DNA from: Desulfovibrio porci
GTDB lineage: Bacteria; Desulfobacterota; Desulfovibrionia; Desulfovibrionales; Desulfovibrionaceae
Direction: 5' to 3'
Assembly: GCF_009696265.1 (NCBI RefSeq)
Contig: NZ_VUMH01000003.1
Location: 186,001 to 250,000 of the forward strand
DNA: 64,000 bases
Shown here: positions 7,841-16,747 of the stretch, one piece after another
Numbering within the stretch: the first letter of the stretch is position 1
Layout of the letters: every line of letters begins with the position of its first letter
Translations under genes and position numbers: made by a program
The notes under the pieces: model-generated
What the model was told of the DNA's origin: nothing
The model's input: the letters and a program-made list of their open reading frames with translations, nothing else
Database searches by the model: none

Positions 7841-8578
7841 ATGTCAGGTCACAGCAAATGGGCCAACATCCAGCACCGCAAGGGACGCCAGGACGCCAAG
7901 CGCGGCAAGATTTTCACCAAAGCCGCCAAGGAAATCATCATCGCCGCCAAGAACGGCGGCGATCCCTCGGGCAATTCCCGTCTGCGGGCGGCCATCGCTG
8001 CGGCCAAAGCCGTAAACCTGCCCAAGGACAGAATTGAAGCCGCCATCCGCAAAGGCACCGGTGAGGACGCGGGCGGCGATTTTGTGGAAGCCTTTTACGA
8101 AGGCTATGGTCCCGGCGGCATCGCCATCATGGTGGAAGTGGCCACGGACAACAAAAACCGCACCGTGGCCGAAGTGCGGCACCTCTTCACCAAACACGGC
8201 GGTTCCATGGGCGAGAACGGCAGCGTGGGCTGGATGTTCGAGCGCAAGGGCGTCATCAGCGTGGACAAAGCCGCCTACGCCGAGGACAAGATCATGGAAG
8301 CCGCCCTGGAAGCCGGAGCCGACGACGTGCTGGACGACGAGGACGTCTGGACCATCCAGACGGCCATGACCGACTTCACGGCCGTGCGCGACGCCCTGGA
8401 AGCGGCGGGCATCGAGATGCAGTCCGCCGAGCTGGCCATGGTGCCGCAGAACCTAGTGGCCGTGAGCGCGGACATGGGGCAGAAGGTGCTGCGCCTGATG
8501 GAAGCTCTGGACGACAATGACGACGTGCAGAACGTCTATGCTAATGTCGATTTTCCGGACGACATGCCCACCGATTAA
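7841..8578 (+). CDS. yebC: YebC/PmpR (TACO1) family protein
   Basis: Family members act as DNA-binding regulators or, as shown more recently for some, as ribosome-associated factors that relieve stalling. The role here is unproven. The 245-residue protein opens with the invariant [20 protein letters not shown], then the N-terminal helical domain and the acidic alpha/beta domains, including [10 protein letters not shown] near residue 90. The start has GGGAGG four bases upstream. In many bacteria yebC precedes ruvC, as it does here (199 nt apart). An R1 repeat occupies most of that gap. Confidence 0.93.
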   Translation: MSGHSKWANIQHRKGRQDAKRGKIFTKAAKEIIIAAKNGGDPSGNSRLRAAIAAAKAVNLPKDRIEAAIRKGTGEDAGGDFVEAFYEGYGPGGIAIMVEVATDNKNRTVAEVRHLFTKHGGSMGENGSVGWMFERKGVISVDKAAYAEDKIMEAALEAGADDVLDDEDVWTIQTAMTDFTAVRDALEAAGIEMQSAELAMVPQNLVAVSADMGQKVLRLMEALDDNDDVQNVYANVDFPDDMPTD

Positions 8579-8707
8579 CGCAAGCCGGTTCTTTCGCCTT
8601 CCTGCGGTGTCGCGCATCGTTTTTTATTCCGGTCATGGACCAAAGAGTCCACTCCCTGCATAAAAAACTCGCGCTCCTTGCGGGAAGGCGAAACTCCGCG
8701 GCTTGCG
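8579..8707 (-). repeat. R1 structured repeat (copy after yebC)
   Basis: A nested hairpin of about 129 nt beginning at the base after the yebC stop. The extra outermost stem is CGCAAGCCG/CGGCTTGCG (8579-8587 and 8699-8707). Inside it are TTTCGCCTTCC/GGAAGGCGAAA (8592-8602 and 8683-8693), GTTTTTTAT/ATAAAAAAC (8619-8627 and 8660-8668) and apical TGGAC/GTCCA (8636-8640 and 8647-8651). On the minus strand the inner 60 nt is nearly identical to the repeat at 45881-45932. TTTTT follows at 8711, so this copy may also terminate yebC transcription. Confidence 0.8.
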
Positions 8708-8776
8708 TCCCTTTTTCATTGCCGCCGGTTATGCCGCTAAACGGCAGCCGACGGCATAATTCTTTTCAGGAGAGCC

Positions 8777-9280
8777 ATGCAGCCCGTCACCGTCATCGGC
8801 ATTGACCCCGGTTCCCAGCGCACGGGTTGGGGTGTGGTGCGCGAAATTTCCGGCGTTCTGCATCTGGTGGACTGCGGCGTGGTGCGCACAGCCTCGGCGG
8901 GCAGGGAATTTTCCGACCGGCTTGCGCGCATTTACCACGAGTTGGCCAAGGTGCTCACGCGCTGCAAGCCCGACGAGGCGGCCATCGAACAGGTCTTTAC
9001 CGCCAAAAACGCGGCCAGCGCGCTCAAGCTGGGTCAGGCCAGGGGCGTGGCCGTGGCCGCCTGCGCGGCCTGCGGCCTGAGCATCAGCGACTATGAGCCG
9101 ACGCTGGTCAAAAAATCCCTGGTGGGCACAGGCCGGGCGGAAAAGGAGCAGGTGGCCTTCATGGTCAAGCGCCTGCTCAACGTGCGTGAGGCGGACTGGG
9201 CCCTGGACACCTCGGACGCCTTGGCCGTGGCCGTCTGCCACCTGACCATGCGACGCTTCGCCGCGCTCACGGGGCACTGA
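8777..9280 (+). CDS. ruvC: Holliday junction resolvase RuvC
   Basis: Endonuclease that resolves Holliday junctions bound by RuvAB in homologous recombination. The 167-residue length is typical. The RNase H-like active-site acidic residues are present: D10 in GIDPGSQRTG, E70 in AAIEQVF, and the C-terminal pair in DTSDALAVAVCH. The start follows CAGGAG six bases upstream. ruvA and ruvB do not follow; a convergent gene comes next, so ruvC ends its transcript at the hairpin at 9299. Confidence 0.95.
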   Translation: MQPVTVIGIDPGSQRTGWGVVREISGVLHLVDCGVVRTASAGREFSDRLARIYHELAKVLTRCKPDEAAIEQVFTAKNAASALKLGQARGVAVAACAACGLSISDYEPTLVKKSLVGTGRAEKEQVAFMVKRLLNVREADWALDTSDALAVAVCHLTMRRFAALTGH

Positions 9281-9298
9281 CAACGAAAAACGAAAAAA

Positions 9299-9331
9299 CG
9301 GGATGCGGCTCCGGAAAAGAACCGCATCCCG
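9299..9331. terminator. terminator between convergent ruvC and the propeller gene
   Basis: A 10-bp stem, CGGGATGCGG/CCGCATCCCG. The A-rich tract at 9285-9297 gives a strong U run on the minus strand, so it best serves the minus-strand gene ending at 9392 and perhaps both. Confidence 0.7.
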
Positions 9332-9391
9332 CACCAGAAGAATTCACGGAACGGAGCGCGGCGGAGTTTTTCTTCCCCGCGCTTTTTTACA

Positions 9392-10297
9392 TTACGGACG
9401 TGGGGCGCGCGCTCCGGCGGGCTGCATGGAATAGCGGTACAACTCGTGAACTTCCTTGTCGTAACCGGGGTAGAATCCCTTGCCCATGCCGAGCACGATG
9501 CGCGCGCCCCGGTTCATGTGCACCAACAGGTCGCCGCTGGCGGGATCCACGCACAGGCCTTCGATTTCGCCCTGCTTGATGGCTTCGTCAAAGGTCTTTT
9601 CCAGCACCACCGGGGCGTTGGTGGCCGAGGTCACGTCCACACGGTAGAGGTGGTCGGGTTCATTATCGTCGGCGGTGCCGTCGTCGGCGGTCAGGAAGAG
9701 CGAACCGTCATAATAGAACACGCCCTGCACCCACTGCGGCACGGGCTGCAGATGCACCTTGCGCAGATACTTGCCGTCCAGGTCATATTCATAAAGATAG
9801 CGGCCGCTTTCCTCGCCCACCCATGAGCACATCCACACCGTGCCCTTGACCGGGTCCACGGTGATGCCGGACACTTCCATCTGGCCGGACTTGGGCTCGA
9901 ACTTGAAGGTGCGTTTGAATTTCAGGGTGTCCGCGTCATGCACGGCGATCTGGATATCCTTGCCCACGCCGTCCATGAAATTTTCAGCGCTGATGTACAG
10001 CTCACCGTTGTAGACGTCGATGTCGCCAATGTGGTTGGACGGAATGGCGTACCCTTCAAAAGGATTGTCATTCTGCTTCAGCAGCTTGCCGTTCATGTCG
10101 TATTTGAACAGTTTCTTGCTGTCGCTCACGTAGATGTACTTGCCGTCGCAGGCCACGCCCTGGCGACCGGCCACGGGCATGACGCTTTTCAGCTTGTACT
10201 CGTATTTGGGGGCATGGGCCGGGCGGGCCTGCGGGGCTTGCGGCAGGACCAGAGCCGCGCCCAACAACAGCGCGGCCAACACGATGAACTTTTTCAT
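9392..10297 (-). CDS. secreted beta-propeller-like protein
   Basis: Function not recognised. The chosen start (AAGGAG seven bases upstream) gives 301 residues beginning with a classic Sec signal peptide, MKKFIVLAALLLGAALVLP, cut near residue 25. The mature part is a series of short blades with recurring units such as YIYVSDSKKLFKYDMNGK, GELYISAEN and GTVWMCSW. These resemble NHL, SMP-30 or strictosidine-synthase-like propellers that bind small molecules or metal ions. Acidic stretches (DDGTADDNEPD) could bind calcium. It is a single gene convergent with ruvC; a terminator follows its stop. A periplasmic sensor, lactonase or scaffold are all possible. Confidence 0.6.
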   Translation of the reverse strand: MKKFIVLAALLLGAALVLPQAPQARPAHAPKYEYKLKSVMPVAGRQGVACDGKYIYVSDSKKLFKYDMNGKLLKQNDNPFEGYAIPSNHIGDIDVYNGELYISAENFMDGVGKDIQIAVHDADTLKFKRTFKFEPKSGQMEVSGITVDPVKGTVWMCSWVGEESGRYLYEYDLDGKYLRKVHLQPVPQWVQGVFYYDGSLFLTADDGTADDNEPDHLYRVDVTSATNAPVVLEKTFDEAIKQGEIEGLCVDPASGDLLVHMNRGARIVLGMGKGFYPGYDKEVHELYRYSMQPAGARAPRP

Positions 10298-10451
10298 CCA
10301 CTCTCTCCTTGCGGATTGGCGGCCCGGCGCGGGCTTCCCCATGAAGCCGCGCCTCAGGGCCTCAAACACAATAATTCAAGCGGGATAGCCTGACAAGACA
10401 CCCCAAAGTCCCGGAACGCGAAGTCACAAAAAATTCACATGCCCAAAAGCA

Positions 10452-10474
10452 AACCCCGCCTGCGGGACGGGGTT
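10452..10474 (-). terminator. terminator of the secreted cyclophilin gene
   Basis: A 7-bp stem AACCCCG/CGGGGTT with a GC-rich 9-nt loop, followed on the minus strand by GCTTTTGG. It lies about 80 nt after the stop codon. Confidence 0.5.
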
Positions 10475-10553
10475 GCCGAAACTTGGGGGACGGCGACGGC
10501 ATATTCTATGCGCGCGGCGACCGGGGTAATTTCACTTTTCACACTGAAAGACT

Positions 10554-11147
10554 CTATTCAATGACCACGGCCTTTTTGATGATCACAGGGGTGTTGGGCA
10601 CGTCCTCGTAAAAGCCCTTCTTGCCCGTGCCCACGGCCGCGATCTTGTCCACCACATCCTGCCCCTTGATGACCTTGCCGAATACGGCATAGCCCCAGCC
10701 TTGCGGGGTCTGGCTCTTGAAGTCCAGGAAGGCGTTGTCCTTGGTATTGATGAAGAACTGCGCGCCGGCCGAATGCGGGTCGGCGGTGCGGGCCATGGCG
10801 ATGGTGTACTTCTGGTTGCGCAGCCCGTTGTTGGCCTCGTTATGAATGGGCGCGCGGGCGCTCTTTTCCTTCATTTCCGGGGTCAGGCCGCCGCCCTGGA
10901 TCATGAAGTTCCGGATCACGCGGTGGAAAATGGTGCCGTCGTAATGCCCGGATTTGACGTACTGAATGAAATTGGCCGTGGTAATGGGGGCCTTGCGGGC
11001 GTCCAGGCGCACCACGATGTCCCCGAGGCTCGTCTCCAGCTTGACGGCGGGGTCGGACGCCGGGGCGGCCGCGCGCGCCTGCCCGGCGAAAGCGGGCAAC
11101 AGGGCCAGACTCAGGGCGAGGCAGAGGGCCGGAAGAGAAAATTTCAT
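10554..11147 (-). CDS. ppiA: periplasmic peptidyl-prolyl cis-trans isomerase (cyclophilin)
   Basis: Speeds cis-trans isomerisation of Xaa-Pro bonds, here in the periplasm. It has 197 residues: a signal peptide (residues 1-26, ending GQARA) and one cyclophilin domain. Conserved parts are [13 protein letters not shown] (catalytic arginine in FHR), [18 protein letters not shown] and [17 protein letters not shown]. The divergent loop typical of bacterial PpiA/PpiB is present. The symbol ppiA is used for the periplasmic form; the sequence alone cannot separate it from a secreted PpiB-like paralogue. It is transcribed alone. Confidence 0.88.
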   Translation of the reverse strand: MKFSLPALCLALSLALLPAFAGQARAAAPASDPAVKLETSLGDIVVRLDARKAPITTANFIQYVKSGHYDGTIFHRVIRNFMIQGGGLTPEMKEKSARAPIHNEANNGLRNQKYTIAMARTADPHSAGAQFFINTKDNAFLDFKSQTPQGWGYAVFGKVIKGQDVVDKIAAVGTGKKGFYEDVPNTPVIIKKAVVIE

Positions 11148-11351
11148 ACTTGACTCCTTGAGTGCGACAGTTTCGCCGGTGCGGACACTGCGCCGACTTT
11201 ACCATGCTAGCACGCGGCCCGGCCCCCCGCAAGACGGCGGCACTTGCTAAAACGGGGGAGAGTCATATAGTATATGAAAAGAGATGTGGAGAAACGCCCC
11301 GCGTGGCGGCTTCACGCCTCGACGGACATCAACAGTTTTTCTGGAGGACAT

Positions 11352-12059
11352 ATGTCACCGACTACCCGTAGTGTCGCTCAGAGCGGCGTGAGCAGCGTCG
11401 TTTCCGCTTACATGCGCCAGGTCTACCAGTGGATGACGGCGGGCCTTGCCCTGACCACGGTGGTGGCCTACGGCGTGGCCAATTCACCGGCTATCCGCGA
11501 TGCCATTCTGGGCAACAGCATGGTCATGATTCTTCTGATCGTGGCCCAGTTCGGCCTGGTCATCGCCCTTTCGGCGGCCATTCATAAAATGTCGGCGGGC
11601 ACGGCCACCGGGCTCTTCCTGCTCTACTCGGCCCTGACCGGCGCCATGCTTTCGTCCATTTTTGTGATCTATCCCATTGCGTCCATCGCCAACGCTTTTC
11701 TGGTGACCACGGGCACCTTCCTGGCCATGTCGGTCTACGGCACGGTGACCAAGCGCGATCTCACGACCATGGGCAATTTCCTGTTCATGGGCCTTATCGG
11801 CATTATCATCGCCATGGTCGTGAACATTTTCCTCAAAAGCACCATGATGGACTTCATCATCAGTTGCCTGGGCGTGCTGATTTTCACCGGCCTGACCGCC
11901 TATGACACCCAGAAGCTGCGCCGCTTCGGCGAAGGCGCGCCTCTGGAGGACGGCACGGCGGTGCGGCGCGGCGCCATCATGGGCGCGCTGACCCTGTATC
12001 TGGACTTCATCAACCTCTTCCTGATGCTGTTGCGGCTTTTCGGCGGCAACCGCAACTGA
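11352..12059 (+). CDS. Bax inhibitor-1/YccA family membrane protein
   Basis: A 235-residue inner-membrane protein with about seven hydrophobic segments. The start was set at the ATG five bases after GGAGG rather than the ATG 26 codons upstream. The family signature is visible in the last third: FTGLTAYDTQKLRR, where the aspartate is part of the pH-sensing di-aspartyl site described for BsYetJ, which leaks calcium. E. coli relatives YccA and YbhL are linked to FtsH modulation or have no known role, so the physiological role here is open. A strong terminator follows at 12110. Confidence 0.85.
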   Translation: MSPTTRSVAQSGVSSVVSAYMRQVYQWMTAGLALTTVVAYGVANSPAIRDAILGNSMVMILLIVAQFGLVIALSAAIHKMSAGTATGLFLLYSALTGAMLSSIFVIYPIASIANAFLVTTGTFLAMSVYGTVTKRDLTTMGNFLFMGLIGIIIAMVVNIFLKSTMMDFIISCLGVLIFTGLTAYDTQKLRRFGEGAPLEDGTAVRRGAIMGALTLYLDFINLFLMLLRLFGGNRN

Positions 12060-12109
12060 TCCGCGATCCGCTCCTGACTTTCCGATCGCGTAGATCGTAC
12101 CGGCGCTCC

Positions 12110-12142
12110 GGGGGCAAAAGGTTATGCCTTTTGCCCCCTTTT
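12110..12142 (+). terminator. strong intrinsic terminator
   Basis: A 12-bp perfect stem, GGGGGCAAAAGG/CCTTTTGCCCCC, with a 5-nt loop, followed directly by TTTT. It ends the Bax-inhibitor-like transcript 50 nt after its stop and just before rnr. Confidence 0.85.
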
Positions 12143-12159
12143 GCTGAAGTAGAAGCAAC

Positions 12160-14631
12160 GTGAAAAAACAACATAAAAATACCGCCCCCGTCACTTCCCC
12201 GGCCCTGCCCGACAAGGCCGAACTGCTGGACATTTTTGCCCGCGAATCCCGCCCCCTGCGTCTGGACGGCCTGCTGCGCGTCACGGGCCTGCCCCGCCGG
12301 GCCAAGAAGGACCTGGAAGAAAGCCTGAACGAGCTGGCCGGTCAGGGACGGCTGGTGCGCCTGCGCGGCGGCCTCTGGACGCGGCCCGACAGCCTCAAAA
12401 GCCTGGTGGGACGCTATCAGGCCCTGCGCAACGGCGGCGGCTTCGTGACGCCGCTGGCGGCCGGAGACGATGAAGGAACGCCAAGCGCGCGCGTGACCGG
12501 CGGCCGGGATATTTTCATCCATCCCCTGCAAAGCAACGAGGCCTGGCATCAGGATCTGGTGCGGGTGGTTCTGTCCCCGGCCGGAGCGCGAGGCGGCCGG
12601 GGACGCGGCGGTCCGAGTCCTGAAGGCCGCATTGTGGAAATTCTGGAGCGTCCACAGAAGGAAATTCCCGTGCACCTGCACAGCCGCACGGGGCGAACCC
12701 TATTCTGCCGCCCGGCGGACAGCCGCCTGGCCGTGGATTTCAGCGTGGCTCTGCCCGAGGGAAACGCCGTGCCAGAACAGGGCGCGCTGCTGCTGGTGGC
12801 CCCGGAGGAGCGCCTGGCCTCGGATCTCTGGCGCGCGCGCCTGCTGGGCGCTTACGGCCGTGAGGACGACGCGGACGTGCAGGAAAATCTGGTCAAGCTC
12901 AACCACGAGGTGCCGCGCGACTTTCCGGCTCCGGTTCTGGACGAGGCCGCCGCGCTGCCCGCCGCGCCCGCTCAGGCGGACCTGGCCGGACGCGAGGACC
13001 TGCGCGCCCTGCCGCTGGTGACCATTGACGGCGCTGACGCCCGCGACTTTGACGACGCCGTGCAGGTGGAACGCAAGGGCGCGGGCTGGCTGCTGCGGGT
13101 GGCCATCGCCGACGTGAGCCATTACGTGCGCCCCGCTCCCGGCAAAAGGCACGCCAGCCTGGACGCCGAAGCCTTGGCGCGCGGCAATTCCTGGTATTTT
13201 CCCCGCTCCGTGGAACCCATGCTGCCCCCGGCCCTGTCCAACGGCCTGTGCAGTCTCAACCCGGACGAAGACCGGCTGGCCGTGCTGGCGGAAATTCCCT
13301 TTTCCGCCACAGCGCAGCCGGGCAAGGCACGCTTCGCCCTGTGCGTCATGCGTTCCGCCGCCCGCCTGACTTATGATCAGGTCAAGGCCTGCCTGCTGGA
13401 CCATGACGCCGACGCCCTGGCCCGGCTGCGCGAAAATCCGCGCGGCGGGGACGTGCTGGCCATGCTGGAGGAGGCCTTCCGGCTCTATGCCGTGCTGCGC
13501 ACGGCCCGGCGGAAGCGCGGCAGCCTGGATTTCGATCTGCCCGAACCGGACTACAGCTTTGACGCGGCGGGCCGGGTCCTTGAGATCGGCTTCCGCCAGC
13601 GCCACGACGCCCACCGCCTGATCGAGGAATTCATGATCGCGGCCAACGAGGCCGTGGCCCGCCATCTGCGCGACGCGGGCCTGCCCTTTCTCTACCGCGT
13701 GCACCCCCAGCCGGACCCGGAACGCCTGGAAAGCCTTTTCGACACCCTTGGCGCCACGGCCCTGGAAAGCCTGCCCGCCAATGTCCACAGCGGCGGCAAA
13801 GCCGACGCGGCGGCCATGCAGGGCATTCTGGCGGCGGCCCAGGGCACGGAGCAGGAATTTCTGGTCAACCGCCTCTGCCTGCGGGCCATGCCACAGGCCC
13901 GCTACCAGCCGGAAAACGAGGGGCATTTCGGTCTGGCCTCCCAGGCCTACTGTCATTTTACCTCGCCTATCCGACGCTATGCCGACCTGCTGGTTCACCG
14001 CGCCCTGAAGGCCTCGCTGGGCCACGCCGTGGGGCCGCTGCCCGCCGGGCAGAAGCTGCTGCGCATCGGCGACCGGCTCAACCGCCTGGAACGCGCGGCC
14101 ATGGAATGCGAACGCGAGATGGCCCGACGTCTGGGCTGCCTGGTTCTGCGGGAGCGCGAAGGCGAACGCTTTGCCGGCGTCATTGCCGGCGTGACGGATT
14201 TCGGCCTCTTTGTGGAACTGGCCTCCATGCCTGTGGAAGGCATGATCCGCGTGGAGGATCTGGGCGACGACTGGTACGAGCTGGACAGCCGCAGCCAAAG
14301 CCTGATCGGCCAGCGTTCCGGCCTGTGCTGGCGTCTGGGCCAGCGCCTGGAAGTGCGCCTGGCCGAGGTGCATATGGGCCGTCTGGAGATCCGGCTCATG
14401 CCCCTGGAACTGCCGCGCGCCGGACGGGCCGCGCGCGGCGCGCGTCACCCGCGCGGACAACGGGAACAACGGGGATTGCGTAACGGGACGGACGGCACGG
14501 GCGCGCGGCGTCCGCAGCAGAAAAGAGGGCAAAAAAACGGCCCGGCGCATGACCGGAGCAGCGGCCGGAACCGGAAACAGCAGGCCCGGAACGGTAAAAA
14601 CGGCGGCGCGCGCCCGAAACGGGGACGCTGA
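12160..14631 (+). CDS. rnr: ribonuclease R
   Basis: Processive 3'-5' exoribonuclease of the RNase II/R family that degrades structured RNA. It has 823 residues. An N-terminal winged-helix (RxxLRLDGLLRVTGLPRRAKKDL region, residues 25-55) is followed by cold-shock-type OB folds and the RNB catalytic domain. That domain has TIDGADARDFDDAV near residue 288, which carries the metal-binding aspartates. A C-terminal S1 domain (FAGVIAGVTDFGLFVEL, about 675-690) precedes a roughly 80-residue arginine/lysine/glycine-rich tail, typical of RNase R. The start is GTG with a weak ribosome site. murJ starts in the last base of its stop (TGATG), indicating coupling. Confidence 0.93.
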   Translation: MKKQHKNTAPVTSPALPDKAELLDIFARESRPLRLDGLLRVTGLPRRAKKDLEESLNELAGQGRLVRLRGGLWTRPDSLKSLVGRYQALRNGGGFVTPLAAGDDEGTPSARVTGGRDIFIHPLQSNEAWHQDLVRVVLSPAGARGGRGRGGPSPEGRIVEILERPQKEIPVHLHSRTGRTLFCRPADSRLAVDFSVALPEGNAVPEQGALLLVAPEERLASDLWRARLLGAYGREDDADVQENLVKLNHEVPRDFPAPVLDEAAALPAAPAQADLAGREDLRALPLVTIDGADARDFDDAVQVERKGAGWLLRVAIADVSHYVRPAPGKRHASLDAEALARGNSWYFPRSVEPMLPPALSNGLCSLNPDEDRLAVLAEIPFSATAQPGKARFALCVMRSAARLTYDQVKACLLDHDADALARLRENPRGGDVLAMLEEAFRLYAVLRTARRKRGSLDFDLPEPDYSFDAAGRVLEIGFRQRHDAHRLIEEFMIAANEAVARHLRDAGLPFLYRVHPQPDPERLESLFDTLGATALESLPANVHSGGKADAAAMQGILAAAQGTEQEFLVNRLCLRAMPQARYQPENEGHFGLASQAYCHFTSPIRRYADLLVHRALKASLGHAVGPLPAGQKLLRIGDRLNRLERAAMECEREMARRLGCLVLREREGERFAGVIAGVTDFGLFVELASMPVEGMIRVEDLGDDWYELDSRSQSLIGQRSGLCWRLGQRLEVRLAEVHMGRLEIRLMPLELPRAGRAARGARHPRGQREQRGLRNGTDGTGARRPQQKRGQKNGPAHDRSSGRNRKQQARNGKNGGARPKRGR

Positions 14632-16199
14632 TGGGCCTGCTCTCCTCCCGCCAGCACATGGGCGCGGCGGCCCTGATTCTGGCCGCCAGCACCATTCTCT
14701 CCCGGCTCATGGGCCTGATCCGGGACAAGGTCATTTCCTGGCAGTTCGGCGCGGGCGGCGAGGCGGATATGTATTTCGCGGCCTTTGTGGTGCCGGACAT
14801 CATCAATTACCTGCTGGCCGGCGGCTTCATGTCCATCACTATCATCCCCCTGCTGTCCCGCCGCTTTCAGGAGGACGAGGCCGACGCCTGGCGCTTTTTT
14901 TCCTGCGTCTTCTGCTGGACCCTCACGGCCTCGCTGCTGCTCACGGGCGCGGGCATTCTGGCCGCCGGGCCGCTGGCCCGGCTGGTGGCCCCCGGCTTTT
15001 CGCCGGAGCAGTGGCAGCGTCTGGCCTTTTTCATGCGCATCATCCTTCCGGCCCAGATCTTTTTTCTTTGCGGGGCCTGCCTCACGGCCCTGCTCTATCT
15101 GCGGCGGCAGTTCAGCGTCCCGGCCCTGGCCCCCCTGATCTACAACGGCTGCATCATCGCGGGCGGCCTGCTGCTGCCCCTGCTGGGAACAGGCACGCAG
15201 TCCGGCTACGGCATGACCGGCTATTGCGTGGGCGTCACCATCGGCGCGGCTCTGGGCACCTTCGCCCTGCCGTTGCGGGTGGCCGCCGGGGGCGGCCTGC
15301 ATCTGCGCATGGTCTGGCGGCACCGGCTCATGGGCCGTTTTCTGCTCACGGCCCTGCCCCTGATGCTGGGCCAGACCGTGATCATGCTGGACGAGCAGTT
15401 TCTGCGGGTTTTCGGCAGCCTGGCCGGGGACGGCGCGGTCAGCCTGCTCAACTACGCGCGGCGCATCGCCCAAGTGCCGGTGGGCCTCATGGGTCAGGCC
15501 GCAGCCGTGGCCTCCTATCCCTTTCTGGTTTCCCTGCTGACCCAGGGCGACACGGAACGCTTCGACCAGACCCTGCGCTCGGCCCTGCGCGCGGGCCTGG
15601 GCCTGATCATTCCCTGCGCGCTCTGGATGATGGCCTCCGCCTGGCCCATTCTGGGCGTGATCTTCCAAGGCGGCCGCTTCGGCGCTACGGAAACCCTGGC
15701 CGCCGTGCCCCTGACCCAGATCATGCTGGCCTCGGCCCCGCTCTGGATCGTCTACATGGTTCTGGTGCGGGCCTACTACGCCCACGGCGACACCCTGACC
15801 CCGGCGGTCACCGGCACCATTATGACCCTGGCCTGCCTGCCGCTCTACTATTACTGGGCCGTCCCCCTGGGGGCCTGGGCCATTGCCGCCCTGTCCGGCG
15901 CGAGCGTGAGCCTCTATGTGCTCTGGCTGGTGGGAATCTGGGTACGCCGCCACGGCGGGGGAGCGTTTGCCGGGCTGTGCGGCCTAGGGCTGCGCGCTCT
16001 GGCCTGCTCCCTGCCCGGCGCGGGCGCGGCCTGGCGGCTGTCCCGCTACTGTCTTGAACATCTGACGCTGCCGCCCATTTTGGCGGCCTGCGTGACCCTG
16101 GCCGTCAGCGGCCTGACCTTTGCCCTGCTTTTTCTGCCGCTGGTGCGGTGGCTCGCGCCGTCCCTGCTGGAGCCTGTGCTGCGGCGTCTGCGGCGCTGA
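14631..16199 (+). CDS. murJ: lipid II flippase MurJ (MviN)
   Basis: MOP-superfamily transporter that flips undecaprenyl-linked peptidoglycan precursor to the periplasmic face. It has 522 residues with about 14 membrane segments. The N-terminal family signature is clear: ILSRLMGLIRDKVISWQFGAGGEADMYFAAFVVPDIINYLLAGG. It includes the conserved arginine of the RxxD segment and the FxxPxxxxNLLAxG-like motif. Translationally coupled to rnr. The last bases run into a solo R2-type repeat end at 16208. Confidence 0.95.
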   Translation: MGLLSSRQHMGAAALILAASTILSRLMGLIRDKVISWQFGAGGEADMYFAAFVVPDIINYLLAGGFMSITIIPLLSRRFQEDEADAWRFFSCVFCWTLTASLLLTGAGILAAGPLARLVAPGFSPEQWQRLAFFMRIILPAQIFFLCGACLTALLYLRRQFSVPALAPLIYNGCIIAGGLLLPLLGTGTQSGYGMTGYCVGVTIGAALGTFALPLRVAAGGGLHLRMVWRHRLMGRFLLTALPLMLGQTVIMLDEQFLRVFGSLAGDGAVSLLNYARRIAQVPVGLMGQAAAVASYPFLVSLLTQGDTERFDQTLRSALRAGLGLIIPCALWMMASAWPILGVIFQGGRFGATETLAAVPLTQIMLASAPLWIVYMVLVRAYYAHGDTLTPAVTGTIMTLACLPLYYYWAVPLGAWAIAALSGASVSLYVLWLVGIWVRRHGGGAFAGLCGLGLRALACSLPGAGAAWRLSRYCLEHLTLPPILAACVTLAVSGLTFALLFLPLVRWLAPSLLEPVLRRLRR

Positions 16200-16207
16200 A
16201 ATGGGCT

Positions 16208-16233
16208 CTTAGAGCAGATTAACTTTGAAATGC
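16208..16233 (+). repeat. solo R2 terminal repeat
   Basis: About 26 nt, starting CTTAGAGCAGATTAACTTTG, that match the left end of the R2 unit at 36498-36523 at all but about two positions. It lies nine nt after the murJ stop with no R2 body attached, so it is a remnant or a solo end. Confidence 0.6.
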
Positions 16234-16234
16234 C

Positions 16235-16732
16235 CTAAAAAAAGCCGCCATGGCCCAGACGCCGCACAAGATGCAGCAGATCACGGCCCATGAAAAACCA
16301 GACAGCCAGCACAATGGCGGCCAGAAAACAGTATTCCCCCACGCTGCCGGTAGCGCAGAGCTTGAGCGAAAAACGCCCCTTGCGCGAAAAGGGCTGTAAA
16401 GGCACGCCCTGCGGGGTGAGCATATCCAGGGCCACATGGCTCAGGCCGCCGAAGCCCAGGCCGGTGAGCACAGCCAGCTCCAGCGGCGGCAGGCGCAGCA
16501 TCAGTGCGGTCAGGAACAAGGCCAGCCACCAGCCGAACCAATGCGTCGCGCCCCGGTGGATACGGTTGAAGACCTTCTGGCGGCCGCGCGGCGTGGGGGC
16601 CAGACCGGCCAGGCGCTGGTCCAGCACGTCGGGCAGCACCGCGCCCACACAGGCCGCCGCGACGCCCGCCGGGGGCAGATGCAGGGCCAGGGCCGCGCCC
16701 ACGGCCGCCGCCTGATGGGTAATCCATTTCAT
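16235..16732 (-). CDS. YdjM-like membrane-bound metal-dependent hydrolase
   Basis: A 165-residue DUF457/YdjM family protein, predicted inner-membrane hydrolase of unknown substrate. Conserved polar residues are in place: H6 in THQAAA, D36 in AVLPDVLDQ, HRGATHW near residue 58 (HRGxTH motif) and SHVALDMLTPQGVPLQPFS near 95-115. About four hydrophobic segments separate them. In E. coli ydjM is LexA-regulated; no LexA box is evident here. The start lies 15 nt after the metallo-beta-lactamase gene, so the two are probably one transcript. Confidence 0.78.
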   Translation of the reverse strand: MKWITHQAAAVGAALALHLPPAGVAAACVGAVLPDVLDQRLAGLAPTPRGRQKVFNRIHRGATHWFGWWLALFLTALMLRLPPLELAVLTGLGFGGLSHVALDMLTPQGVPLQPFSRKGRFSLKLCATGSVGEYCFLAAIVLAVWFFMGRDLLHLVRRLGHGGFF

Positions 16733-16747
16733 ACGTCGCTCCGCGGT

